Below are positions 1 to 10,719 of a stretch of DNA of 64,000 bases, piece after piece. Origin of the DNA: Plumapathes pennacea (Eukaryota; Cnidaria; Anthozoa; Antipatharia; Myriopathidae); contig OZ038469.1 in the NCBI GenBank assembly GCA_964036295.1, positions 8,820,067 through 8,884,066 on the forward strand, read 5' to 3'. Position 1 is the first letter of the stretch; every line of letters starts with the position of its first letter. A model generated the notes under the pieces. That model saw nothing but the letters and a program-made list of their open reading frames with translations. It made no database searches and had not been told where the DNA came from. Position numbers and translations under genes: made by a program.

Positions 1-252
1 TATGATCGAGTGGTACATGCACTGCAGGGACGTTTGTACTTTGACGCGGTAAACTGCGTTTGAGATGCTCGAAATTGAATTCAAAAAGGAGAAAAGAAAG
101 AAAAGAATTTCGAAAAACGGGGAACTTTTGATGTCGATCGATCGGCAGTTCACCGAGTGGTACAGTCGAGTGGTTATGTACTACAGAGAGATTCTGATGT
201 TAGGGTTAGAAAAAAGAAATCCGATCCCCGTATTTTACGGGGGTCCCGCTAG
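1..252 (+). mobile_element. Non-autonomous Helitron unit, type A, cut by the window edge
   Basis: 3' part of a short Helitron unit. It ends in a hairpin (CCCCGTATTTTACGGGG), then GTCCCG and CTAG, the usual Helitron 3' end. The next unit starts at the following base with TCTCTATATAATAATACGC. The sequence from base 1 matches that from base 1509, which makes this the same sub-type as the unit at 1089-1761. Confidence 0.8.
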
Positions 253-306
253 TCTCTATATAATAATACGCTTAGCAACCGCTGACCGCGGCTCATGTGT
301 GTGTGT

Positions 307-394
<88 letters not shown>

Positions 395-1088
395 CAAATT
401 GTTAATTTCGATTGGTGACGTAACAAATTAAACCGGTAATTAGATAACGTGTGTTTGAATTTCTGACGCTCGCGTATGATTGTTAGTCATAATTACGATG
501 TTGTCAATTCGAATTGAATCGCCGGCACAAGCAAGCCAGAAATCTTCTCGACCGTTGCCTTTCAACCAAGCCCACGGGACGCGATTACTGAAGGTGAGAG
601 TTTCATTTGAGTTAAGAAGAAGAATTTCAGGTGTCTGGATGGCGGGGTGATGCTGCCGCATGTTTGAAAAACGGGAAGATTTTGATGTTGGACGATCGGT
701 GGTTCGACGAGTCGAGTATGGTCGAGTGGTACATGCAACTACAGGGACGTATGTACTTTGACGCGGGAGACTGTTTGAGATGCTCGAAATTGAATACAAA
801 AAGGAGAAGAGAAAGAAAAGAATTTCGAAAAACGGGAATATTTTGATGTCGATCGATCGGCAATTCACCGAGTGGTACATGTACTACAGAGAGATTTCGA
901 TGTCGATCAATCGGTGGTTCGACGAGTCGAGTACGGTTGAGTGGTAAAAGCACTACAAAAGTTTGTACTTGGACACTGCAAACTGCGTTCGAGATGCTCA
1001 AAATGGAATTCAAAACGGAAGAAAAAAGACAGAAAAAATATTAGGAAAAAAGAAATCCGATCCCCGTATTTTACGGGGGTCCCGCTAG
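253..1088 (+). mobile_element. Non-autonomous Helitron unit, type B
   Basis: A complete 836-bp unit. It begins TCTCTATATAATAATACGC, carries a long (TG)n tract about 45 bp in, and ends with a CCCCGTATTTTACGGGG hairpin followed by GTCCCGCTAG. It abuts its neighbours on both sides with no spacer. Type B differs from type A by a longer 3' half in which the GATGTCGATCGATCGG-type block is repeated. Minus-strand open frames in the unit are conserved between copies, but no recognisable protein is encoded. Confidence 0.85.
295..392 (+). repeat. (TG)n microsatellite
   Basis: About 98 bp of nearly pure TG just after the 5' terminal sequence of a Helitron unit. Every unit has a tract at this position, but with a different length, so it is an internal and fast-changing part of the element. 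Confidence 0.95.
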
Positions 1089-1761
1089 TCTCTATATAAT
1101 AATACGCTTAGCAACCGCTGACCGCGGCTCATGTGTGTGTGTGTGTGTGTGTATGTGTGTGTGTAACAAATTGATATAATTTCGATTGGTGACGTAACAA
1201 TTTAAACCGGTAATTAGATAATGCGTGGTTTGAATTTCTGACGCAACAAATGCTCGCGTACGATCGTTAGTCATAATTACTGTATCGTCAATTCGAATTG
1301 AATCGCCGGGAAAAGCAGGCCAGAAATCTTCTCGACCGCTGCCTTTCAACCAAGCCCACGGGACGCGATTACTGAAGGTGAGAATTCCGTTTGAGTTTAG
1401 AAAGAGAATTTCAGAGTGTCAACTGACTGGATGGCGGGGTGATGCTGCCGCATGTTCGAGAAACGGGAGGATTTTGATGTCGGACGATCGGTGGTTCGAC
1501 GAGTCGAGTATGATCGAGTGGTACATGCACTGCAGGGACGTTTGTACTTTGACGCGGTAAACTGCGTTTGAGATGCTCGAAATTGAATTCAAAAAGGAGA
1601 AAAGAAAGAAAAGAATTTCGAAAAACGGGGAGCTTTTGATGTCGATTGATCGGCAATTCACCGAGTGGTACAGTAGAGTGGTTATGTACTAAAGAGAGAT
1701 TTTGATGTTAGGGTTAGAAAAAAGAAATCCCGATCCCCGTATTTTACGGGGATCCCGCTAG
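1089..1761 (+). mobile_element. Non-autonomous Helitron unit, type A
   Basis: A 673-bp unit running from TCTCTATATAATAATACGC to a hairpin plus GATCCCGCTAG. It abuts the units on both sides. The stretch from about 1240 to 1760 reappears nearly identical in reverse orientation at about 13138-13680, beyond the autonomous Helitron. Confidence 0.85.
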
Positions 1762-1802
1762 TCTCTATATAATAATACGCTAAGCAACCGCTGACCGCGG
1801 CT

Positions 1803-1847
<45 letters not shown>

Positions 1848-2539
1848 CAAATTGATAATTTCGATTGGTGACGTAACAAATTAAACCGGTAATTAGATAA
1901 TGGGTGGTTGAATTTCTGACGCTCGCGTATGATTGTTAGTCATAATTGCGATGTTGTCAATTCGAATTGAATCGCCGGCACAAGCAAGCCAGAAATCTTC
2001 TCGACCGTTGCCTTTCAACCAAGCCCACGGGACGCGATTACTGAAGGTGAGAGTTCCATTTGAGTTAAGAAGAAGAATTTTAGATGTCTGGATGGCGGGG
2101 TGATGCTGCCGCATGTTTGAAAAACGGGAAGATTTTGATGTTGGACGATCGGTGGTTCGACGAGTCGAGTATGGTCGAGTGGTACATGCAACTACAGGGA
2201 CGTATGTACTTTGACACGGTAGACTGTTTGAGATGCTCGAAATTGAATACAAAAAGGAGAAGAGAAAGAAAAGAATTTCGAAAAACGGGAATATTTTGAT
2301 GTTGATCGATCGGCGATTCACCGAGTGGTACATGTACTACAGAGAGATTTTGATGTCTATCAATCGGTGGTTCGACGAGTCGAGTACGGTTGAATGGTAA
2401 AAGCACTACAAAAGTTTGTACTTGGACACTGTAAACTGCGTTCGAGATGCTCAAAATGGAATTCAAAACGGAAAAAAAGACAGAAAATATATTAGGAAAA
2501 AAGAAATCCGATCACCGTATTTTACGGGGGTCCCGCCAG
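1762..2539 (+). mobile_element. Non-autonomous Helitron unit, type B
   Basis: A 778-bp unit with the same ends, except that the terminal tetranucleotide reads CCAG rather than CTAG. It resembles 253-1088 over its whole length, so units 1 to 4 of the array alternate A-B-A-B with a dimer period near 1,508 bp. Confidence 0.82.
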
Positions 2540-3327
2540 TCTCTATATAATAATACGCTTAGCAACCGCTGACCGCGGCTCATGTGTGTGTGTGTGTGTG
2601 TGTGTGTAACAAATTGGTAATTTCGATTTGTGACGTAACAAATTAAACCAGTAATTAGATAATGTCGTGGTTTGAATTTCTGACGCAACATTAATGCTCG
2701 CGTACTCGTTAGTCATAATTACTATACCGTCAATTCGAATTGAATCGCCGGGACAAGCAAGCCAGAAATCTTCTCGACCGCTGCCTTTCAACCAAGCCCC
2801 ACGGGACGCGATTACTGAAGGTGAGAGTTCCGTTTGAGATTAGAAAGAGAATTTCAGCTGTCAGGATGTCTGGATGTCGGGGTAATGCTGCCGCATGTTC
2901 GAAAAACGGGAAGGTTTGGATGTCAGACGATCGGTGGTTCGACGAGTCGAGTACGGTCGAGTGTTACATGCACTACAGGGAAATTTATATTTTGACGCGG
3001 TAAACTGCGTTTGAGATGCTCGAAATTGAATTCAAAAAGGAGAAAAGAAAGAAAAGAATTTCTAAAAACGGGGAGCTTTTGATGTCGATCGATCGGCAAT
3101 TCACTGAGTGGTACGGGTCGAGTGCTACAGAGAGAGTTTGATGTCGATCAGTCGGTGGTTTGACGACTCGAATACTGTTGAATGGTAAATGCTCAAAGAG
3201 GTTTGTACTTGAACACAGTATAGTGCGTTCGAGATGCTCAAAATGGAATTCAAACAGGAAAAAAAAGACAGAAAAAACATTAGGAAAAACGAAATTCGAT
3301 CCCCGTATTTTACGGGGGTCCCGCTAG
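2540..3327 (+). mobile_element. Non-autonomous Helitron unit, last of the left array
   Basis: A 788-bp unit from TCTCTATATAATAATACGC to hairpin plus GTCCCGCTAG. It resembles type A in its first two thirds and has a diverged 3' third. It is followed by T and then unrelated DNA, so the tandem array ends here. Confidence 0.82.
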
Positions 3328-3528
3328 TTATTATAATAATTGTATAGGTATGTTTGAAAACTTGAATTGGCGAGGTATAAATATTCATAATAAATAATCT
3401 TATTAACCGAGTGCGCGATCCGCACCGTAAGTTATGGACCGAGATTTTTTCGTCGAAAGGGCGACGAAAAAATACGAAACGTATGGATCGGTAAATTTAC
3501 CAATCGTAGCGTGCGTAGTATCAGTGCC

Positions 3529-3578
<50 letters not shown>

Positions 3579-3986
3579 GAAATAATAATAATAATAATAA
3601 TAATGTAATGCGCGAGCATTAGGTGCTAGCAAGTATTGAGTTGAGTTCGTTAATCGAATGTAATGCGCGAGCGTTAGGCGTTCACGTGTGTAAGTTTAGT
3701 CCGTTTGTTATCCGTTAAGTGTTAGCGTATGTAGTAAAGTCCGTTAAAGTGGCGACTGATAGCGAATCGGTTAGCGTGTGTCTAGTATAAAAGGGATCAC
3801 AAGCCGTTGTGGTACGAGTTTTGTACGGGAGTTTTGTATGGGAGTTTTGTACGGGAGTTTGTACGAGAGTTTCGTATGAGTCATTTTGTATGAGTCGACG
3901 TACTGTTGAGAGGTTAATACAGTTGGACGTTGTTGAAGCTCTGTTTCCTGTGTTTGTGGACCCTGGGTACGTCACAATAATAATAA
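3328..3986. other. Non-coding spacer with (TAA)n between Helitron copies
   Basis: No gene seen. It contains an ATA/TAA microsatellite at about 3530-3603 and short direct repeats around 3600-3680 (GTAATGCGCGAGC twice) and 3815-3880 (GGGAGTTTTGTA-type). Both edges are TTATTAT-rich and border Helitron 3' ends that point towards each other. Confidence 0.6.
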
Positions 3987-4440
3987 CTAGTGGGACCCCC
4001 GTAAAATACGGGGATCGGATTTCTTTTCACCTAATATTTTTTGTCTTTTTTTTTTCCTTTTTGAATTGAATTGAAAGGTCAAGCATCTCGAACGCAGTTT
4101 ACCGCGTCAAAGTACAAATTTCTGTATTGCATGTATACCACTCGACCGTACTCGACTCGTCGAACCACCGATCGGTCGACATCAAAATCTCCCCGTTTTC
4201 AAACATGCGGCCATCCAGACACCTGACAGCTGAAATTCTTTTTCTAAAGTCAAACGGGATTCTCACTTTCAGTAATCGCGTCCCGTGGGCTTGGTTGAAT
4301 AGCAACGGTCGAGAAGATTTCTGGCTTGCTTTTCCCGGCGATTCAGTTCGAATTGACGATATGGTAATTATGACTAACAACTACGCGAGCATTACTGTTG
4401 CGTCAGAAATTTAAATCACGCATTATCTATTTACAGGTTT
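3987..4440 (-). mobile_element. 5'-truncated Helitron unit, reverse orientation
   Basis: Reverse-oriented member of the same family. Its 3' end (hairpin and CTAG) is at 3987. Homology runs to about 4440 and stops before the (TG)n and 5' terminus. The final bases read GTCCCACTAG, one change from the family. Confidence 0.72.
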
Positions 4441-4494
4441 AATAATATAGATGCAAAAATTCTCTATTCTGATTGGCTGAGAACAGGTTTGTTA

Positions 4495-4535
4495 TCTCTA
4501 TATAATAATACGCTTAGCAACCGCTGACCGCGGCT

Positions 4536-4570
<35 letters not shown>

Positions 4571-5261
4571 CAAATTGATAATTTCGATTGGTGACGTAAC
4601 AAATTAAACCGGTAATTAGATAATGCGTGGTTGAATTTCTGACGCTCGCGTATGATTGTTAGTCATAATTACGATGTTGTCAATTCGAATTGAATCGCCG
4701 GCACAAGCAAGCCAGAAATCTTCTCGACCGCTGCCTTTCAACCAAGCCCACGGGACGCGATTACTGAAGGTGAGAGTTCCATTTGAGTTAAGAAGAAGAA
4801 TTTCAGGTGTCTGGATGGCGGGGTGATGCTGCCGCATGTTTGAAAAACGGGAAGATTTTGATGTTGGACGATCGGTGGTTCGACGAGTCGAGTATGGTCG
4901 AGTGGTACATGCAACAACAGGGACGTATGTACTTTGACACGGTAGACTGTTTGAGATGCTCGAAATTGAATACAAAAAGGAGAAGAGAAAGAAAAGAATT
5001 TCGAAAAACGGGAATATTTTGATGTCGATCGATCGGCGATTCACCGAGTGGTACATGTACTACAGAGAGATTTTGATGTCAATCAATCGGTGGTTCGACG
5101 AGTCGAGTACGGTTGAGTGGTAAAAGCACTACAAAAGTTTGTACTTGGACACTGTAAACTGCGTTCGAGATGCTCAAAATGGAATTCAAAACGGAAAAAA
5201 AGACAGAAAAAATATTAGGAAAAAAGAAATCCGATCCCCGTATTTTACGGGGTCCCGCTAG
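4495..5261 (+). mobile_element. Complete solitary Helitron unit, type B
   Basis: A 767-bp unit starting TCTCTATATAATAATACGC and ending GGGGTCCCGCTAG. It is flanked by A on the left and T on the right, the classic Helitron A^T insertion site with no target duplication. It is nearly identical to the type B array units, which gives an independent definition of the unit ends. Confidence 0.88.
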
Positions 5262-5451
5262 TATTTAAATTAGTGTGCAAGTGTGCAAAAAAGGTTAATC
5301 AGATGTGCAAAAGTAGTTAACCAGAGTTAATTGCACAGATTAACTGATTTTGCACACTTCGTTGCCATGACAATCACGCAAGCTCAACTTTTGCATCGAG
5401 AAAAATGGTGGCCAAGAGCGAGAGATTCCCAAAACATAAACAAAACTAACG
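5262..5451. other. Short spacer with repeated TGTGCAAAA motifs
   Basis: Non-coding. GTGCAAAA and its complement occur several times with GTTAATCAG/CTGATT-type arms around 5280-5360, which could form a weak stem. No gene. Confidence 0.4.
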
Positions 5452-5604
5452 AGTAGGCGAGCATTTGTTGCGTCAGAAATTCAAACCACGACATTATCTA
5501 ATTACCGGTTTAATTTGTTGCGTCATAAATCGAAATTAACAATTTGTTACACACACACACATGAGCCGCGGTCAGAGGTTGCTTAGCGTATTATTATATA
5601 GAGA
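5452..5604 (-). mobile_element. 5' fragment of a Helitron unit abutting the autonomous copy
   Basis: The first ~150 bp of a family unit in reverse orientation (terminus at 5604). It begins directly after the CTAG end of the autonomous element at 5605, so the tandem junction also occurs on this strand. Confidence 0.75.
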
Positions 5605-5634
5605 CTAGCGGGACCCGTGGAACTTCCACGGTAA

Positions 5635-6142
5635 ATAAGTGCGTGTGTGTGTGGTTTGGATTTCTGACACAACAAATTTTTGTGTACTTCTGTATATAGT
5701 AGTAGTTATAATAACACATCATAGCATATCAACAAAGCAAAGGGCTCCTCATTCCTTTTATAAATTCGAACTGAATCGCCATTAACTGCCGGAGTTCGCA
5801 AAATGAGGAGACTTTAATGAGGAAAATTAGAAATTAGGAAAAAAGAGAAATGTCTAGCAATATTCAAAAACTTTATTTTACATTCCATAATTTCTGAAAT
5901 AGCTAGGCATACAATCTATCTTTACAATTATTGCATGTAGTTATAAAAAAACCTCGTCTACAAAGAAAAAAGACTGGAAACATTCTCCAAGCCAAGTTAT
6001 GCACATTCACCGGACCTCTGGACTATAAAAAGGCAGACTGAAGTCTGGCACGCCCAAGGGGGTTGGTTACCCCAAGCTTGTGTTGAGCAAAAGCAACCTT
6101 AAGTGTCCCTACATTTTGAAATATAGCTGCATAAGATACAAA
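5635..6142. other. 3' non-coding region of the autonomous Helitron
   Basis: No gene. It lies between the Rep-helicase stop and the 3' hairpin. A small stem (CAGACT-GA-AGTCTG) is at about 6034-6047, and a TATAAAAAG string is just before it on the plus strand. Neither is supported as functional. Confidence 0.45.
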
Positions 6143-6360
6143 TTATGTCAGAACTTCTCGGTAGACGACATTGCGTGTCACCAACTTGCCTTGCTTTTCA
6201 CCTTGGGTATCAGTGTTAAGAATGTTGACTCTAACAGACTGGCTGAGGTAAGTAAATTCCAACCCTGTCAAATGTCTGGCCTTGTGCTTTGTTTATTGTC
6301 ATTGAGTAAGCCAGGCGGAGGGGAAACTGCATTCTCTGTAAGGTAAAGGGCAAGTTGGTG

Positions 6361-7635
6361 TCACTTGACTCCAGAATTTGGCCCAGAAGTCAGTTTTGCT
6401 TCCACACAGTTTTGATGCAGTTTTACAACTTGTAATCTGGTACCGTTGCACAGCCCTTGTTGCAATGCAAGGTTACGAAGCAGCATGACAATACAGTTGA
6501 CTTTGAGATTAAGGCGATGAGGTGGCATGCCTGATGGTGTGAGGCTGTTGATGAACTCCATAGGGTAATTGTTTGCTTCCTCAGGATTATCACACTTTAC
6601 TGAATCTGCACTGAAGTAGGTGACTTTTTCTCCAGGCAAAGTTCGCATCACTTCCTCATTCATGGCCAGGCAATTTTCATTTTTAGGGGACAGGATGACG
6701 CAGGTTAGTCTTTCTTCTACAGTTGTATTGGAGAAAATATCTTCAATGAGGGAACCTCTAACCACACATGCATTGGGCACTTCTATGACGTCTGTTACAG
6801 GTGGTTGGAGATCTGCCCGAAGGAGGCCACCCCCAAGAAGAAGAAGCCATCTGGAGAAGATTTCTTGGCCGGCGCGAGTTCGCATGTTCTGTGTGAGCTG
6901 TAGTTGATGGAAATGTTCCCAAAGGTGTGAACGTTTGAGGCATGTGTCAATAACAACAGCTGGTGGAGCTCGTGGAACCACAGGTAGGACCTGTCGGAAA
7001 TCCCCACCTAACAGGATGACTTTACCCCCAAAGGGCTGTCTGACTGCAGTTATGTCTTGCAAACATCTGTCTATAGCATGTAGGGCATGGGTTGGTATCA
7101 TGGATGCTTCATCTATGATGAACAGAATCTGGTCACGGAGAAAAGAAGCTTGTTGTGAAGTTGGATTAATGTTGCATGAACTATTTTCCACTACTGGCAC
7201 CGGAAACTTGAATAAGCTGTGTACTGTTTTTCCCCCAGACAACAGCACTGCTGCAATTCCAGTCCAAGCTGCACATGCAACTTGGTGGCCATTGTTACAC
7301 AAGTGCCTCATCAGCATGTTAAACACAAATGTCTTCCCTGCACCCCCTGGGGCATCAACGTAAAAACATCTTGCTCGTGGTGGATCTCCTCTGCCTACAC
7401 TGTCTACAGATCCCAGTATGCAATCCACCAATTGTCGTTGCTCGTTATTTAGTAGCTCAAAGTCAACAGGTTGTTGTTGTCGTGCTTCTGCATTAGCTAT
7501 GTTTTCTCCTTCTGGCTGTGGTAGACCAATGATAGCACAGCTTAACCCATTTTCTTGAAGAATGACCTCTATTTCATGCAGAGCAATGTTTTCTGCATCT
7601 GCCGGTTCATGATGCAACAGCAGGTCCTCCATCAT
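6361..7635 (-). CDS. Pif1-like helicase segment of the Helitron Rep-helicase
   Basis: This is the longest open stretch of the broken gene, 424 residues. It contains the P-loop (residues 97-102), DEAS (175-178), GGDFRQVLPVVPRA, TQNMR and GLCNGTRL motifs of Pif1/RecD-type DNA helicases. It opens only because the nested Helitron ends just upstream; its first ATG is internal to the original gene. It stops at NSGVK because of a frameshift, and the remaining helicase motifs continue in another frame down to 6143. On its own it would be a helicase fragment without the Rep nuclease. Confidence 0.85.
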   Translation of the reverse strand: MMEDLLLHHEPADAENIALHEIEVILQENGLSCAIIGLPQPEGENIANAEARQQQPVDFELLNNEQRQLVDCILGSVDSVGRGDPPRARCFYVDAPGGAGKTFVFNMLMRHLCNNGHQVACAAWTGIAAVLLSGGKTVHSLFKFPVPVVENSSCNINPTSQQASFLRDQILFIIDEASMIPTHALHAIDRCLQDITAVRQPFGGKVILLGGDFRQVLPVVPRAPPAVVIDTCLKRSHLWEHFHQLQLTQNMRTRAGQEIFSRWLLLLGGGLLRADLQPPVTDVIEVPNACVVRGSLIEDIFSNTTVEERLTCVILSPKNENCLAMNEEVMRTLPGEKVTYFSADSVKCDNPEEANNYPMEFINSLTPSGMPPHRLNLKVNCIVMLLRNLALQQGLCNGTRLQVVKLHQNCVEAKLTSGPNSGVK

Positions 7636-7648
7636 GGCATATTTGTGA

Positions 7649-9371
7649 CTAGAAATACGATAATCGCAGATATCCCCTCGCTCAGTAGTGGGTTTTCGGA
7701 AAGCGGGATTCTTGTTTATTTTCGGTTCGGAGATTATTTAAATTTTTTTTTGCAAACCACGGCTGTGTAGCGACGTCACCAGTCGGCCGCTAAAAAAAAT
7801 CTTTTTCGCACGGCAGTCTGGTTTAGTTCAGACAACGTGCACAGTCTGCAATTTTCGTAGACACTAAGCTGAACTTCAAAATTCGCTGAGACAACATTTA
7901 CACGCAACTACAGAATACTCCCGAGGCTTGAAAGCCAAGCAAAGTCAATCTTGGACACCGAATTTTTTTTTTTTTTTTTTTTTTTTACTTTATAAGTTTA
8001 ATACGCTTCTTCGAGTGTGACAAAATTTAGAGCCGTCAAAGCGAGTCGCTTGTTTACACGCTTTCGAAGTCTCGGGACCGTGTGAATTTTGGCAGGTATT
8101 CAATTTTGAACACAACAACTTTTCAAACTGCGTTTGACGATTTTAAAATCTTTGACAGAAAAAAGAAATCAAGTCACTAAATAATACAAGGTCCGATTGT
8201 ATTGAGCGAGCAAACCCGGTCACTAAATAATACAAAGTTCGATTGTGTTGAGCGAGTATCTTACGGGGTCCCGCTAGTAGACAATAATATACAATAGACT
8301 AATTGTTTAATTTGGAAAGCAGTGGCCGGATATTTTCTACTTTAATAGCCTTCAAAAAGCAAAAGCATTTTAACCCGGTTACATTTTATCCTTGAATACA
8401 GTGTGCCAACAAACGCGGCGACAAAACTTCACAGCATGTGTCAGACTGTCAGTGAAATTATGCAAATATGTCAGGAATCGGATGACACAATCTTGCACGA
8501 AGGCACTCTGAAATAGCTTTGAAAACTAGCGAAAAGATCACAGTATAATCCTACTTGGCCTTCATCACAGTTCCCGGGGCATCAAACGACAAAATATACG
8601 GCAATTGTTGAAATACCATAATGATAACACGACCGTCATTTAACAAAGGCGTTGTACGTTAATTGATGTAAATTTTCAAAACTCACCGGTTCCTGAAAGC
8701 CATAGCTTTAGCTCTTTTCCAGCAAAGGAAACAAAACCCAAAACACCATTGTTTACGTCTTCAATGATTTCAAAGTACACTGTATAGAGCAGTCCTTATA
8801 CAGTACGAAAATTCCACTTTCCATTGTATTGTGTGTCGTCATCTTGTCAAACTTGGATTCTGAAAACTACATTCCTGTTATTGTAAAAGGTGAAATTTGC
8901 CACGATGATTGTTCGATTTCCACCAACTGTATTTTGCTATTTCTTTCTGAAGAAGTGTCTGCGTTTTAACACAGTACTGGCGTCTGGGATTGTGTTCAGG
9001 TCGACCAGTTGTGCCTTTAAGAATCCGTTTCACGGCTAGTAAGCTTGCCTCCCATACACCGGCAAAATATCCGGGCAAATTACAGCCGTCCGTCGAACTG
9101 CTTGGCCTTGTATCTGCATCTTATTGTACAAAATCACTTCCGTTCGTACTCTTACAGCTACCGCATGTCACTAAGAAAATGGCGGTTTACAGTTAAGCTG
9201 CCGATGTAACCTCGCAGTGGTCGCTCGACGCGGATGGCCCTGGGGACGAGTCGTACCCCACACACACACACACGAACATTAAATTTCGAGATGGCGACAC
9301 GCTTGGAGTCTTCAAATGATACGATTTTGCTGCATTAGCGTCGTGATTATTTCCCTCACTTCGTTCGGGGA
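7649..9371 (-). mobile_element. Nested 1.72-kb Helitron, copy 1
   Basis: A non-autonomous Helitron of 1,723 bp. On the minus strand it begins TCCCCGAACG and ends GATTATCGTATTTCTAG. It is flanked by A on the 5' side and T on the 3' side, and no target bases are duplicated. It lies inside the Rep-helicase gene, and joining the flanks across it keeps the reading frame (...L-W-T-N / H-K-Y-A...). Two nearly identical copies are at 38242-39959 and 41888-43606, so the family moved recently. No transposase is encoded. Confidence 0.92.
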
Positions 9372-10225
9372 TTAGTCCACAGTCGCATGGGGTAGGAGGG
9401 TTCACAGAAAACGCAGATGGTGGCAAACATGCTTCGTAGCTGTCTAGGCATCTGGAATCCAGACGCTTCTGCTAGTGTGTTATTGTACTCTGTGTCATCT
9501 GAAAGGAGTCGGCGTTGAATGCAAGCTGCCCTAAAACTGGCTGCAACTGCACCATCGACTGTCTTCAGGTCATCATAGCTTGTGGCACCTGGGACATGCA
9601 ACAGGAGAAGGCGCAGGTAGAACTTTTCTGGATCTCTGGGGCTAACAGAATACATTCGACTGATAATACGGTCTCCACCTCTGCGTCTTATTCTCCATTT
9701 CCTCTCTTGATCAATGAACACATAGTGTTTGGGAATTTCGTTGTAGAGGAACTCGCGTGCATGGGGGTCCTCCCTATTCAACCTGAACCACGCAGTCAAG
9801 TGTGTGTCACGTCCCTCTGCTCTCTCAGCTGCTTGTTCTTCTTCTACTTCCCTGAAGTAGACCCTCTGCTGATCAGGCAAGTGAATAGCAAGTCTGCAGA
9901 TTGTATGCGACTGTTCGTGCAATTTGTACTCAGACAGCCGCCATATTGCTTCTGGTGCAGAGACGTACCTGCAACACAAGTAGGTGTTGACTTCATCATG
10001 CTGTAAGATGGGTCTTTGGTCTTGTGGAATGTAGCCTTTGTACACATACTTGAATAGATACTTCACGCTCTTTACCGATGCACAGGCCTCGAGGTTGATG
10101 TGAGCCCTGTACTTTCTCAGAAGGAAACTGTTGTATGGCACAACGAACCTGTTGTCAGCAATATGAGTGCCAACTCGAACAGTGGATCCATTATCTCTGC
10201 GTCGGTAGGCAGGGTAGCCACCCAC
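9372..10225 (-). CDS. Helitron Rep segment with the catalytic tyrosines
   Basis: Open part of the broken Rep-helicase gene. It starts after the frameshift near 10240 and ends where the nested Helitron cuts in at 9371. It shows GYPAYRRR, the conserved KYLFKYVYKG block containing both candidate tyrosine nucleophiles, and RYVSAPEAIWRL, all typical of Helitron Rep between the nuclease and helicase parts. It is not an independent gene. Confidence 0.85.
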
Positions 10226-10230
10226 GTTTT

Positions 10231-10701
10231 CTAGTGTATTATCACGAACTCTTTAGGGAATTTCTTCTGACACTCCCCATCTACCATGCACACAGAATTT
10301 GGGTTCCCTATGCCGCACGGGCCATGGATCATGCAGGATCTCACCAGTTCGTGCAATTCAGGGTCTTCACGAGGGTCTGGAATTTCTGCAATCCTATCAA
10401 TGTCATTACGATTTCTGAGTTTGTCTTGGTTTCTTAGGATGATCAACATATGGCAGTGTGGTAAGCCACGTTTCTGGAATTCAATGACATGCACGTGGGC
10501 CACTGGTACTCCAAGGACATGTCTGTCTTTGATGTCAGTCATTAGCTCTTTCAAGTGCGCCTTGAAAACTCTTGCCACAAGGTCAGGGCGGTATTCAGAT
10601 CGTTCACCAGGCCTTAGGTTTTCAATGATCTCTCTTGCTTTTGGGTTACAAGTGTATGTGAGGAACAGATCAGGCTTACCATACTTGGCAACAATAGCCA
10701 T
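10231..10701 (-). CDS. Helitron Rep segment with the HUH metal-binding motif
   Basis: 156-residue open stretch. It begins with MAIVAKYGKPDLFLTYTCNP, which is typical Helitron Rep, and contains HVHVIEFQKRGLPHCH, the HUH motif at residues 82-84. It is preceded by an in-frame TAG (about 10717) that replaces a codon expected to be Gln, and it is followed by a frameshift. Both joins are defects of one original gene. Confidence 0.88.
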   Translation of the reverse strand: MAIVAKYGKPDLFLTYTCNPKAREIIENLRPGERSEYRPDLVARVFKAHLKELMTDIKDRHVLGVPVAHVHVIEFQKRGLPHCHMLIILRNQDKLRNRNDIDRIAEIPDPREDPELHELVRSCMIHGPCGIGNPNSVCMVDGECQKKFPKEFVIIH

Positions 10702-10719
10702 TGCGTCTTGGTAATTTTG

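Noticed and set aside
65-394. Open frame ending in a long Cys-Val run
   Set aside because: It is translation of the (TG)n microsatellite in a Helitron unit.
440-880. 146-residue minus-strand frame repeated at 1893 and 4616
   Set aside because: It recurs because the Helitron units recur. It has no known domain, and frames in type A units are interrupted, so coding is not supported.
1370-1425. GAAG|GTGAGAATTCC...TTTCAG as a mini-intron in Helitron units
   Set aside because: The implied intron is about 40 bp or less, too short for animal splicing, and the flanks have no shared frame.
6020-6050. TATAAAAAG plus a small stem as a promoter
   Set aside because: It is in the 3' region of a Helitron on the opposite strand, with no gene following that it could serve.
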